Of a stretch of DNA of 64,000 nt, positions 25,987 to 36,205 are shown piece by piece; position 1 is the first letter of the stretch, and the number at the start of each line of letters is the position of its first letter. Below the pieces are notes generated by a model. That model did no database searches. It was not told the origin of the DNA and saw only the letters and a list, made by a program, of their open reading frames with translations. Source of the DNA: Nostocoides jenkinsii Ben 74. GTDB lineage: Bacteria; Actinomycetota; Actinomycetes; Actinomycetales; Dermatophilaceae. Both the position numbers and the translations under genes were made by a program. Where the stretch lies: assembly GCF_001046875.1 (NCBI RefSeq), contig NZ_HF571038.1, forward strand, positions 816,214 to 880,213, given 5' to 3'.

Positions 25987-27126
25987 TCAGCCGCGCGGCA
26001 TACGACGGCGACGGCGGGGGCGGACGGCTGCGGCGGCGAGCCCGGCGAGGGCGGTGGCTGCCGCCCCCAGCACCGCGCCCGAGGCGATGCTGGCCCGATC
26101 GGCGGCCCGCTGATCCAAGGTCGGCAAGCCGAGCGCGGCGCGAGCGGCCGCATCCTGCGGGAGTCGCGAGGGAGCCCGATCTGTCCATTCGGCGGCCGCA
26201 GCTTCGCGGGTCGCGGGTCCCTCCTGGAGCTTCGCCTCCTCGCCGGCGCTGGTCGAGACGAGCGCGTCGTTGATGGCGTCGATGTCGTTGGCCGCCCAGG
26301 CGGCCGAGAGCAACATGGCGCGAGCGATGAAGTTCAAGAAGGCGAGGAGCCCGACGACTAGCGCGATGGAGGCGAACAACTTGTTGTCCATCGTGCCCGC
26401 GATCAGCCGGGAGCCAAACGTCTGCAAAAAGGTCAGCGCGACACCGCCGAAGAGCGCGCCATTGCGAGTCGCGATCCAGGGCAGTTCCACGCCCGAGAGG
26501 ATGCGCAGCATCAGCGCCACCAGGAGGCCGTTGGCCACGAAGGACACGAGCAGCCCGGCGATCGTGATGACCCACGGCTGATCGCCCAGGCCGATCCAAT
26601 CCGCCACGGCGCCCGCGACGGCGCTGGTGACTGCATTGGTCATCGCCGCTAGCACGACGCCGAGGCCAAGGGTGGCCAGGACAGCGAGGTCGCGCAGCTT
26701 GCTCATCACAAAGTTGCCCGGGGCACCCTGCACGCCGAAGATCGCGCGGATCCCGTCACGCAGAGCGCTCAGCCACCCCAGGCCGGCCCAGAGCAGACCC
26801 GCCACACCGACGGCGGCCGTCAGGCTCAAGGTCGTGCCGGTCGGGATGGTGAGAGGGATGAGTCCGTCGGGGTTGGCGTCCGTCTTGACGAAACCGGGCA
26901 ACTGCTTCTCGATGGCCGACTGCACCTCGGCGAGGAGGTCGGGCTGGTCCCGCAGCACGAGACCGAAGATCGTGAACCCGAGCGCGATCGCCGGGAACAG
27001 GGAGAAGAACGCAAAGTAAGTGACGCCGCCGGCGAGCAGGCCGCCGCGGGCATCGCCATACCGCTTCCACGCTCGCCAGATGTCGCTGCGTTGGAAGCGC
27101 GCCCACAACACTTTCAGCCGGTCCAA
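25987..27126 (-). CDS. YihY/BrkB family inner-membrane protein
   Basis: 379 residues. The early YFAFFSLFPAIALGFTI segment near residue 37 is the family signature, and about six membrane helices follow up to residue 265. The cytoplasmic C-terminus is alanine-rich with a final hydrophobic helix and an arginine tail (RPRRRRRMPRG). The function of the family is unsettled, and older RNase BN naming is wrong. TTG at 27126 lies 4 bases after the stop of the phosphoesterase gene, so the two are coupled; GTG at 27114 is an alternative start. Confidence 0.87.
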   Translation of the reverse strand: MDRLKVLWARFQRSDIWRAWKRYGDARGGLLAGGVTYFAFFSLFPAIALGFTIFGLVLRDQPDLLAEVQSAIEKQLPGFVKTDANPDGLIPLTIPTGTTLSLTAAVGVAGLLWAGLGWLSALRDGIRAIFGVQGAPGNFVMSKLRDLAVLATLGLGVVLAAMTNAVTSAVAGAVADWIGLGDQPWVITIAGLLVSFVANGLLVALMLRILSGVELPWIATRNGALFGGVALTFLQTFGSRLIAGTMDNKLFASIALVVGLLAFLNFIARAMLLSAAWAANDIDAINDALVSTSAGEEAKLQEGPATREAAAAEWTDRAPSRLPQDAAARAALGLPTLDQRAADRASIASGAVLGAAATALAGLAAAAVRPRRRRRMPRG

Positions 27127-27129
27127 GAG

Positions 27130-27645
27130 TTAGCTCCCTCGCAGGTCGAAGGCCTTCACCGGCCGCCAGACGTCGTCCTCACCATGGTGGTACAGATGGA
27201 TCGCGGGTACCGCGAAAGAGACCGAGAAATCGTCGAGATCGACGAAGGCGGCGTCCAACTCCTCCTCGGAGATGTTGTGGGCGATCGTCACGTGCGGGTG
27301 GTAGTCGAAGTCGAGTTCCCGCGCCACCGGACCGGTGCGAATCTCCGACTCCAGCGCCTCGCACTCGGCGACGCCCTCGGTCAGTTGGACGAAGACCACC
27401 GGGGAGACCGGGCGGAACGTCCCGGTCGACTCCAACACGATCTCAAATGGCGTATGCCGCGCCGCCACCGCCGCGAGGTGCGCCTCCACCTCGGCCAAGT
27501 CGTCCCCCGCGACCGCCGTCGGCGGAAGCAGGGTCACGTGCGGCGGAATCGCGTACGCGAGTGGATCACCGAAGGCCTCGCGACGCTCCTGCAGGAAGCT
27601 CGCATAGGGCTCGGGGATCGCGACGGCGACACCGATGGTGGGCAT
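27130..27645 (-). CDS. 2H phosphoesterase (2'-5' RNA ligase/CPDase-like)
   Basis: 171 residues. Both catalytic H-x-T motifs are present: PPHVTLLPP near residue 38 and HPHVTIAHN near 119. This fold acts on 2',3'-cyclic phosphates or 2'-5' linkages. The exact substrate is not predictable. A TAACCT -10 box lies 8 bases before the ATG. It is the first gene of a two-gene unit with the YihY protein. Confidence 0.87.
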   Translation of the reverse strand: MPTIGVAVAIPEPYASFLQERREAFGDPLAYAIPPHVTLLPPTAVAGDDLAEVEAHLAAVAARHTPFEIVLESTGTFRPVSPVVFVQLTEGVAECEALESEIRTGPVARELDFDYHPHVTIAHNISEEELDAAFVDLDDFSVSFAVPAIHLYHHGEDDVWRPVKAFDLRGS

Positions 27646-27669
27646 GGGGAAGGAGGTTACCCGCCCAGG

Positions 27670-29908
<2,239 letters not shown>

Positions 29909-29986
29909 CCCCGGGCTCGGGCGTGGCCGGGCGCCATCAAGCGGAATCAGGCGACGATGGGCGACCGCGACTCCTATCGTGTCGTC

Positions 29987-30640
29987 ATGGAGCGCACCCT
30001 GATCGACCGCCTGTCTGCCGTATCCTCGACAAGCATCGCCGACGCAGGGCCCTCGCTTGTCGTCCTCCCGACAAGCCTGCGTCCGGTCGTGCCGGGGCGG
30101 AAGTTTGCGGGACGCGCGGTCACTGTGCGGGCCGAGCGCGACCTCATGGGCGCGATTGCGGGATTGGCGGCCGCCGAGCCAGGCGATGTTCTGGTGATTG
30201 ATGCCGGGGGCGACGACCGGGCGGTGGCGGGCGAACTGTTCAGCACCGAGGCGCAGCGGCGCGGGCTCGCGGCCTTCGTCGTCTTCGGCCGGTGCCGCGA
30301 CAGCGCCATCCTTGCGACGCTGGATCTGCCGATCTATTGCACCGGCTTCGCCCCGAATGCGTATGCCGCACAGGCCGTTCCGCAGATCGCTGTCCCGCTC
30401 GACCTTGCTGGAGCGCGCGTGGAACCCGGGGATCTACTGATGGGTGACGACGACGGCATCGTCTGCGGGTCCGCCGAGGCGATGGCGGCCGCGATCGACA
30501 AGGCTGAGGAAATCCAGTCCCGCGAGGAGGGCTTGCAGCGCGCCATCGCTGGTGGGCAGTCGATCTTCGAGCACATGAACTGGGACGAGCACCTGGCATC
30601 GCGGACGGCCGGCCGCCCCAGCTCGTTGAGTCTGGCATGA
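29987..30640 (+). CDS. RraA-like protein (HMG/CHA aldolase superfamily)
   Basis: 217 residues from ATG 29987. TATCGT lies 6 bases before this ATG, so it is preferred over the ATG at 29957, which would add 10 residues. GDVLVIDAGGDDRAVAGELF near 62-82 and FGRCRDSA near 100 correspond to the G-x20-R-D signature of RraA/4-hydroxy-4-methyl-2-oxoglutarate aldolases, and MGDDDGIVCG closes the fold. The role may be aldolase, decarboxylase or an RNase E inhibitor homologue. The 4-base overlap with an aminotransferase gene favours a metabolic role. Confidence 0.82.
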   Translation: MERTLIDRLSAVSSTSIADAGPSLVVLPTSLRPVVPGRKFAGRAVTVRAERDLMGAIAGLAAAEPGDVLVIDAGGDDRAVAGELFSTEAQRRGLAAFVVFGRCRDSAILATLDLPIYCTGFAPNAYAAQAVPQIAVPLDLAGARVEPGDLLMGDDDGIVCGSAEAMAAAIDKAEEIQSREEGLQRAIAGGQSIFEHMNWDEHLASRTAGRPSSLSLA

Positions 30641-31824
30641 CCGCGTTCGCCGCCCGGGCCGCGCTGGTCCAGCCGTCGCCGATCCGGGAGTTCCTCTCTC
30701 TCGCAACCAATCCCGAGATCATCTCGTTCGGCGGCGGCTATCCGGACGCGAGCCTGTTCCCGATGGCTGAGTTGCGCGCGATCTATGCCGACCTGCTGAC
30801 ACCGGCGAATGCGCAGACGCTGCAATACACCGCCTCCGACGGGCTGCCCCGGCTGCGCGCGCAGGTCGCCGAGCGCCTCACGCGCGACGGTATGCCGTGT
30901 GGTCCCGACGACATCCTCATCACCCAGGGCGGGCAGCAGGGTCTTGATTTGGTGGCGAAGCTCTTCGTCGATCGAGGCGAAGTCATCGTCACGGAGGACC
31001 CGACGTTCATTGGGGCCTTGATCGCGTTCAACCCCTGCGAGCCGGCCTACGCCAGCGTCCCGATGGACGAGGACGGCCTGGACGTGGATGCGCTTGCGGA
31101 GATTCTGCGGACGACGCCGCAGGTCAAGCTGATCTACACGGTCCCGGACTTCCAGAACCCCACCGGTCGCACCCTCAGCCTCGAGCGCCGGCGACGGCTC
31201 GTCGAACTCGCGGAGGCGTTCGACGTCACAATTCTGGAGGACACGCCATACCGCGAATTGCGTTATGAGGGAACGCGATTGCCGACGATCAAGAACTTCG
31301 ACACCACCGGTCGCGTGATCCACCTCGGCAGCTTCTCGAAGATCCTCGCCCCCGGTCTGCGGCTCGGCTGGGTGCTCGCGACGCCCGAAATCCGGGAAAA
31401 GTTGGCCCTGCTCAAGCTCGCCGCCGACACCCAGAACGGCACTCTCAACATGCGCGCCGCCTCGGCCTATCTCGACGCCCACGACATCGATGCCCACATC
31501 GCGGGGATGCTGCCGGCATACCGCCGCAAGCGTGACCTGATGCTCGCGATGCTGTCGGAAGCCATGCCCGACGGGGTGACGTGGACACGACCGGATGGCG
31601 GCCTCTTCACCTGGGTGACATTCCCGGACGGTTTTGATTCCGCCGCCTTCCAGCGCGACCACCTCATCCCCCGCGCCGGCGTCCTCCTAGTGCCGGGCGC
31701 CGCATTTTTTGCCGTGGGGCAGCGGCCGAATCACGCCCGGCTGAGCTACTCGGGGGTGCCCGACGACCGCTTGGTCACCGGCGTGCGCGCCATGGGTGAC
31801 CTGCTCCGCGAGGCGCTGGGCTGA
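30637..31824 (+). CDS. PLP-dependent aminotransferase, class I/II (2-aminoadipate/LysN-like)
   Basis: 395 residues. YTVPDFQNPTGRTLS near residue 167 binds the cofactor, and the PLP lysine is in HLGSFSKILAPGLRLGW near 233. The N-terminal EIISFGGGYPDASLFP is typical of the MocR-like aminotransferase branch without the DNA-binding domain. ATGA overlap with the RraA-like gene shows one operon. The amino acid substrate is not determined. Confidence 0.88.
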   Translation: MTAFAARAALVQPSPIREFLSLATNPEIISFGGGYPDASLFPMAELRAIYADLLTPANAQTLQYTASDGLPRLRAQVAERLTRDGMPCGPDDILITQGGQQGLDLVAKLFVDRGEVIVTEDPTFIGALIAFNPCEPAYASVPMDEDGLDVDALAEILRTTPQVKLIYTVPDFQNPTGRTLSLERRRRLVELAEAFDVTILEDTPYRELRYEGTRLPTIKNFDTTGRVIHLGSFSKILAPGLRLGWVLATPEIREKLALLKLAADTQNGTLNMRAASAYLDAHDIDAHIAGMLPAYRRKRDLMLAMLSEAMPDGVTWTRPDGGLFTWVTFPDGFDSAAFQRDHLIPRAGVLLVPGAAFFAVGQRPNHARLSYSGVPDDRLVTGVRAMGDLLREALG

Positions 31825-31845
31825 GCCTCGCCGCCAGCCAAGCGG

Positions 31846-32414
31846 TCAGCAGGCGATGAGGCAGAGCCAGGCGAAGCCGAGAATGCCTCGATAACCACGC
31901 AGGTATGCCGCGCGCTGCCCCCGCAAGGCCTCGGCGACCTCCGGGCGGCGCGGGTCATCGAGTGGCAGCGTCGTCAGTTCGTCGACCAGGCGCGCAGCGA
32001 AGCCCGACTCGAACTCGTCCCACTCCCCAGGCTGGCTTCCCCGAAGTCGGCGAGGAGGAAGCCGTGGCCTTCGACCAGCTCGACTAGCGCTGCGAGAGAT
32101 AGGTATTCGTCGACACGGCCGGCCAACGGGGCGATCGCCTCAGGCGTTGGCGGGGCGGACCAGATCGCCTCCCCATAGACAACGCGGTCGCCCGGTTTCA
32201 GCATCGCCCGCATCGCCGTTAGTGCCGCGGTGTAGTCGAGGGGTTGCGCGTCCTCGACCGGTTGGCCCCAGATCTGGCTCGCCCCGACGACGATGAGCGC
32301 ATCGACCTCCCCCGCGGAGATAGCACGCGCGTCACCCACCTGGAAGACCACCCGCTCCGCGAGGCCGCGCTCCAGGGCCAGGCCCGCCCAAGCTATCGCG
32401 CCGATGGCGAGCCG
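31846..32414 (-). pseudogene. SAM-dependent methyltransferase remnant, frameshifted and lacking its N-terminus
   Basis: The minus strand encodes the C-terminal two thirds of a class I methyltransferase: VVFQVGDARAIS, then VVGASQIWGQP, then DRVVYGEAIWS. The frame breaks at a run of four C on the plus strand (32025-32028). Shifting frame there restores EWDEFESGFAARLVDEL and a normal ending RGYRGILGFAWLCLIAC. The N-terminal SAM-binding glycine loop is missing because the reading frame is closed upstream by a stop at 32415-32417. The fragment overlaps the 3' end of the next gene, which marks a rearrangement boundary. Confidence 0.75.
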
Positions 32415-32950
32415 TCATACGCCACTTGTGGCTTGCGCGGGGACAGCGTGTAGCTAACGGCCCACGCAATCTCGATGGCCAGGACCAGTCCTGACCAGCG
32501 GTAGGTCGTTTCCAGGGCAGCGGTCCGGGCAGGGTCGGCGATCCACGCCACCAGGAGCCACGTGATCCCCGACGCGATGGCCACCGCGACCGCGGTCCGA
32601 CCCACGTCGGCCCAGCACAGGCGCGCGTATGCCGCGCCGTGTGGCTTCTCGGGGCGGGGACCGTCGGCATACCGGTGCGCAAAGCGGATATCTGCCCATC
32701 GGATCAGCCTGTGCCCGTAGGCGATCGAGAAACCGAGATAGAACGCCGCCAGGCTGTGGGCGACGGTTGCGCTCTCTCCTGATCGGAGGTTGACCGCGGT
32801 GGCGATCAGCAGAACCAAGTCGATCAGCGGGACGAGAGCCAAGACGAGGAGGCCGGCGCGCGGCATACGAGCGAGGTAGCGAAGGACGAGCCCCGAGACG
32901 ATGGCGACCCAGAACGCGATCTCGCAGAAGACGATGACGGTGATGATCAT
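32393..32950 (-). CDS. Small membrane protein of unknown function
   Basis: 185 residues from ATG 32950 (AAGGAG 8 bases upstream). About five hydrophobic helices are visible, the first starting at residue 1 (MIITVIVFCEIAFWVAIVSG). The stretch FYLGFSIAYGHRLIRWADIRFAHRYADG is polar-aromatic and resembles small actinobacterial 2TM proteins, but I cannot name the family. It is divergent from the TetR gene, with a shared palindromic control region, so it is the likely target of that repressor. Confidence 0.75.
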   Translation of the reverse strand: MIITVIVFCEIAFWVAIVSGLVLRYLARMPRAGLLVLALVPLIDLVLLIATAVNLRSGESATVAHSLAAFYLGFSIAYGHRLIRWADIRFAHRYADGPRPEKPHGAAYARLCWADVGRTAVAVAIASGITWLLVAWIADPARTAALETTYRWSGLVLAIEIAWAVSYTLSPRKPQVAYDGSPSAR

Positions 32951-32965
32951 GATCTTCTCCTTGTG

Positions 32966-33009
32966 AGTACGACCGTATTCACAACAATTTAACACAGTCG
33001 TACTAGAAT
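32966..33009. promoter_or_regulatory. Divergent promoter with probable TetR operator
   Basis: AGTACGAC (32966-32973) and its reverse complement (32997-33004) flank an AT-rich core, unusual in this GC-rich DNA. TAGAAT (33004-33009) stands 6 bases before the TetR GTG at 33016, so the right half-site touches the -10 box. The arrangement fits autoregulation plus repression of the membrane protein gene. Confidence 0.6.
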
Positions 33010-33015
33010 GAGTGC

Positions 33016-33591
33016 GTGCCCAAGTTGATCGATCACCAAGCCCGCGAAGAAGCCATTGTTGAAGCGGCCTGGCGCGTCATGGTCCGAGATGGCGCAGCGG
33101 CGGTGTCGGTGCGCAATGTCGCGGCCGAGGCCGATCTGGCCACCGCTTCGCTCCGGCGGGCTTTCCCCAGCCAGAGTGACTTGCTCGTCGCCTGCCTCAC
33201 ACTCATGGGCACTCGGGCAGAAGCGCGGATCCGAGCCCTCCGACCCCGACCAGATGCCGTAGCCATGGCGATGGCCCAGCTAGGCGAGACGATGCCGCTA
33301 GACGATCAGCGACGGGTCGAGATGAAGGTGTATGTCGTGCTCGGCATCGCCGCGCTAAGTGATCCTGCGTTGCGCGCGGCGCATCAGCGGATCGACGCCG
33401 GGATTGAACGCCTCTGCGCCAGCGTGGTCGCGTCGTTGAGCCCCAGCGCGCCGCGGAGCGAACGAGCGCGGGCAACCCGTCACCTGCACGCCCTCCTCGA
33501 TGGGCTGGCACTTCACCTACTGCACGGAATGTCGCCGAGAGCGGCAACCAACACGCTTCGCCAGTACGTGCTCAGCCTTTCCAAAGCGTAG
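33016..33591 (+). CDS. TetR-family transcriptional regulator
   Basis: 191 residues, GTG start, leaderless. The N-terminal helix-turn-helix can be read across EEAIVEAAWRVMVRDG (helix 1) and VSVRNVAAEADLATASLRRAF (HTH, residues about 29-50), ending in the usual FPSQSDLL. The ligand domain ends LHLLHGMSPRAA. The ligand is unknown. The divergent 32393-32950 gene is the probable target. Confidence 0.85.
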   Translation: MPKLIDHQAREEAIVEAAWRVMVRDGAAAVSVRNVAAEADLATASLRRAFPSQSDLLVACLTLMGTRAEARIRALRPRPDAVAMAMAQLGETMPLDDQRRVEMKVYVVLGIAALSDPALRAAHQRIDAGIERLCASVVASLSPSAPRSERARATRHLHALLDGLALHLLHGMSPRAATNTLRQYVLSLSKA

Positions 33592-33638
33592 GGTCGCCCG
33601 CTCGAGCCGGCACACTCGGCAGAACTACTCTCAGGGCC

Positions 33639-34031
33639 GTGGTCCGTGAGTCGTCAAGCGCGCGCTGGACGCCGTGGCGCGTGGTGCTGTCGTTCGGCAT
33701 CGTCAGCCTGCTCGCGGACATGGCCTATGAGGGCGCCCGCTCGATGTATGGGCCGTTGCTCGCCTCGCTCGGGGCGAGCGCATTCGTCGTTGGGCTGGTC
33801 ACCGGAGCGGGTGAGGCCATGGCTCTCGTGCTCCGGCTGGCTACGGGGCCGATGGCGGATCGTCGCGGCGGGCACTGGTCTTTCACGATCGTCGGCTACG
33901 GCCTCACCGCGATCTGCGTTCCCTTGCTTGCCGTCGCACCGCACCTCGGGGCGGCCGGTCTTGCGTTCGCGGCGCTGATGATCCTCGCCGAGCGCGCGGG
34001 GAACCGGCGCACGACGCCTACGGCGCGCTGA
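33639..34031 (+). pseudogene. MFS transporter, N-terminal fragment
   Basis: The first 120 residues are a clear MFS start: SFGIVSLLADMAYEGARSMYG, then ATGPMADRRGGHW, which is the loop 2-3 motif. Three to four helices follow up to MILAERAG. After that the frame runs into unrelated sequence and stops at 34031. A full protein would have about 400 residues. A TACTCT -10 box 7 bases before the GTG shows that the promoter survives. The missing C-terminal end is found inverted just downstream. Confidence 0.75.
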
Positions 34032-34045
34032 CGAGCACCGCACCC

Positions 34046-34219
34046 CTCGTGGTCAGCGACGCGTGCCAAGCGGATGGCAGTATGCAGGAGCCACGCGGCG
34101 GCGACCTGGCTGACCGCGACCACCCCGACTAGCGTCGGGAGCGAACGGTCGAGCAGAAGGCCGGCCAGGCCGCCGCCGACTCCCCACCGAGCTCCGGGCG
34201 GGTACGAAGTCGGGGACAA
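34046..34219 (-). pseudogene. MFS transporter, C-terminal fragment in inverted orientation
   Basis: Read on the minus strand this piece gives GVGGGLAGLLLDRSLPTLVGVVAV followed by SQVAAAWLLH, which matches the last two helices of the same MFS type as the N-terminal fragment at 33639. The two pieces face each other, so the gene has lost its centre and had its end inverted. No start signal precedes it. Confidence 0.55.
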
Positions 34220-34282
34220 CGTCCTTCCACGATGACCGGCGTGAGCCGACGCTCACTGTCACCCATCACCAGGAGCGCCACG

Positions 34283-34513
34283 TTGACCGCACAACACCAC
34301 CCCACTCGTCGCCCACAGAACGCCGGCGACGAGATGCTCACCCTCCAGGAGCCCTGTGCCTTTCTCCGGGTGCCTGAGGGCACTCTGCGCTACTCGCGCC
34401 ACCTCGGGTCCGGGCCGCGCAGCTTCAAGCTCGGCCGCCACGTCCGTTACTGGCGCGCCGACCTCATCCTCTGGCTCAGCGAGCAGACCAACAGTCCACA
34501 GAACCACCGCTGA
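34283..34513 (+). CDS. Excisionase/AlpA-like helix-turn-helix protein
   Basis: 76 residues from a TTG at 34283, chosen because AGGAG ends 7 bases upstream; ATG 34334 is the alternative. The body (MLTLQEPCAFLRVPEGTLRY, then GPRSFKLGRHVRYWRADLILWL) is the MerR-like winged helix of actinophage excisionases. The usual Tyr-Trp-Arg in the recognition helix reads Tyr-Ser-Arg here. It lies 58 bp before the integrase gene, as in integrative plasmids and prophages. Confidence 0.82.
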   Translation: MTAQHHPTRRPQNAGDEMLTLQEPCAFLRVPEGTLRYSRHLGSGPRSFKLGRHVRYWRADLILWLSEQTNSPQNHR

Positions 34514-34571
34514 GACTGCCCGCCGTCAGATCTCGGAGAGACGATGGAGCGATCGCGGAAGGAGCAGCACC

Positions 34572-35768
34572 ATGGCGGGGAACATCGCCAAGCGAGCCAA
34601 CGGCAAGTGGCTGGCGCCGTATCGCGACGAGTCAGGGAAGGAGCACTCGCGACACTTCGACCGCAAGATCGACGCCCACCAGTGGCTCGACTCGGTCACC
34701 TCGGCCGTCGTCACCGGAACATACGCGGATCCGCAGGCCGGCCGGATCACGTTCGCGGCGTTCTTCGGCGAGTGGGCGGCCCGTCAGGTCTGGGCACCCG
34801 GCACCGTGCTCGCGATGTCACTCGCGGCCAGATCCGTGCCGTTCGCCGGGAAGCCCATGAAACAGGTCCGGCGCTCGGACGTCGAGACCTGGATCAAGCA
34901 GATGGACGCCGCCGGGCTCGCTCCCGGCACCATCAAGACCCGGTACGTCAACGTCAGGTCGGTGTTCCGCGCCGCGGTCAAGGACCGGGTGATCGGCGCC
35001 GACCCGACCGACGGAGTACGCCTTCCCCGCGGTCGCCGCGCGGACGTGGCCATGTCGATCCCCACGCCTGACGACGTGGGGCAGCTCATGGCCGTCGCCG
35101 ACGAACGGTTCCAGCCGTTCGTCGCCCTCTGCGCGTTCGCCGGCCTCCGGCTGGGCGAGGCCGCCGGCGTCCAACTCGGCGACGTCGACTTCCTCCGCAA
35201 GTCACTCAAGGTCTCCCGCCAGGTGCAGCGGGTGAACGGCGGGGCGATCGACGTGCGGGCGCCGAAGTACGGGTCAGAGCGCGTCGTCTACCTCGCCGAC
35301 AGCCTCGTCACCGTCCTCGCCAAGCACGTCGCCTCCCACGGAACCACCGGTAATGATCGTTGGCTCTTCGCCGGGGACGGCGACGGCCCGCCGCACCAGA
35401 ACACCGTCGGCTACTGGTGGCGCAAGACACTGCACGACGCCGAACTGTCCGGCATCAAGCTCCACGACCTGCGGCACTTCTACGCCTCCGGCCTCATCGC
35501 CGCCGGGTGCGACGTCGTGACCGTCCAGCGCTCGCTCGGTCACTCGAAGGCGACCACGACTCTCAACACGTACGCCCATCTCTGGGCGACCGCCGAGGAC
35601 CGGATGTTCTTGGATGCCCTCGGGACGGTGATGCATGGTTCAAGTACCGAGCAAACGTTCGAATCAGTTCCACACCTGAAAGATTCCACATCATGGCCAC
35701 CAAGACCCCCGCCAAGCGCATCGTCAAGACCCCGAAGCCCGTTGAGACCGTGGAAGCTGCCGCGTTAG
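34572..35768 (+). CDS. Tyrosine recombinase (phage-type integrase)
   Basis: 398 residues. AAGGAG lies upstream of the ATG at 34572. There is an N-terminal arm-binding domain (MAGNIAKRANGKWLAPYRDE), a SAM-like core-binding domain (about 60-150) and a catalytic domain with Arg in FAGLRLGEA near 197, His-x-x-Arg in LHDLRHFYAS near 299, His in LGHSKATTTL near 322 and Tyr in NTYAH near 333. The last 35-40 residues (from about 358, proline/serine/arginine-rich) look like non-homologous read-through and overlap the next gene by 76 bp in another frame, so the natural 3' end may have been replaced. Confidence 0.9.
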   Translation: MAGNIAKRANGKWLAPYRDESGKEHSRHFDRKIDAHQWLDSVTSAVVTGTYADPQAGRITFAAFFGEWAARQVWAPGTVLAMSLAARSVPFAGKPMKQVRRSDVETWIKQMDAAGLAPGTIKTRYVNVRSVFRAAVKDRVIGADPTDGVRLPRGRRADVAMSIPTPDDVGQLMAVADERFQPFVALCAFAGLRLGEAAGVQLGDVDFLRKSLKVSRQVQRVNGGAIDVRAPKYGSERVVYLADSLVTVLAKHVASHGTTGNDRWLFAGDGDGPPHQNTVGYWWRKTLHDAELSGIKLHDLRHFYASGLIAAGCDVVTVQRSLGHSKATTTLNTYAHLWATAEDRMFLDALGTVMHGSSTEQTFESVPHLKDSTSWPPRPPPSASSRPRSPLRPWKLPR

Positions 35769-36093
35769 ACGAGGCGCTGCCCGCCATCGAAGCCGCCATC
35801 CAGCAGGTCGTTGACACGTTCGGCGTCACCGTGCAGCGTGCCCGACTCAAGGGCATCCGCGCGCTGGCCTACCAGGCGCTCGTTGAGTCCATCGAGGCCG
35901 GCGATCTGGAAGCCCTCACCGAGCGCGCTATCGGCAAGTCGGCAACCTGCCCACCGGCTGGACTGTCAACGCGCCCAAGCGCGCCTCCAAGGCCGACACC
36001 AAGCCTGCCCCGGCTGCCAAGTCCAAGAAGGGCAACACGGTTGCCACCGCCGAAGGAGTAATCATCGCGGAGCAGCGTCACATCAACGGATAA
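35693..36093 (+). pseudogene. Small Lys/Ala-rich protein gene with a frameshift, function unknown
   Basis: From ATG 35693 the frame encodes MATKTPAKRIVKTPKPVETV and a helical segment (residues about 25-80) ending EALTERAIGK. It then loses sense. In the frame one base back, the sequence continues naturally as VGNLPTGWTVNAPKRASKAD with a basic Ala/Pro/Lys tail ending AEQRHING at a TAA near 36091. Loss of one G near 35939 would explain it; a -1 ribosomal shift is possible but no slippery heptamer is visible. The basic tail suggests nucleic-acid binding. I do not recognise the family. Confidence 0.5.
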
Positions 36094-36205
36094 CCCCAAA
36101 CGGCAGCCCTCTTACTGGGCGCTAGGGGCTCCCGCTTTGCCGGGTACGGTTGCCGCGCCGGTTCACCCAGGCGGCAGGGCAACGGTGCCACCGGCGCAGG
36201 CCCGG

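Noticed and set aside
35930-35950. Programmed -1 ribosomal frameshift in the small gene after the integrase
   Set aside because: No X-XXY-YYZ slippery heptamer and no obvious stimulatory hairpin are visible, so a one-base deletion is simpler.
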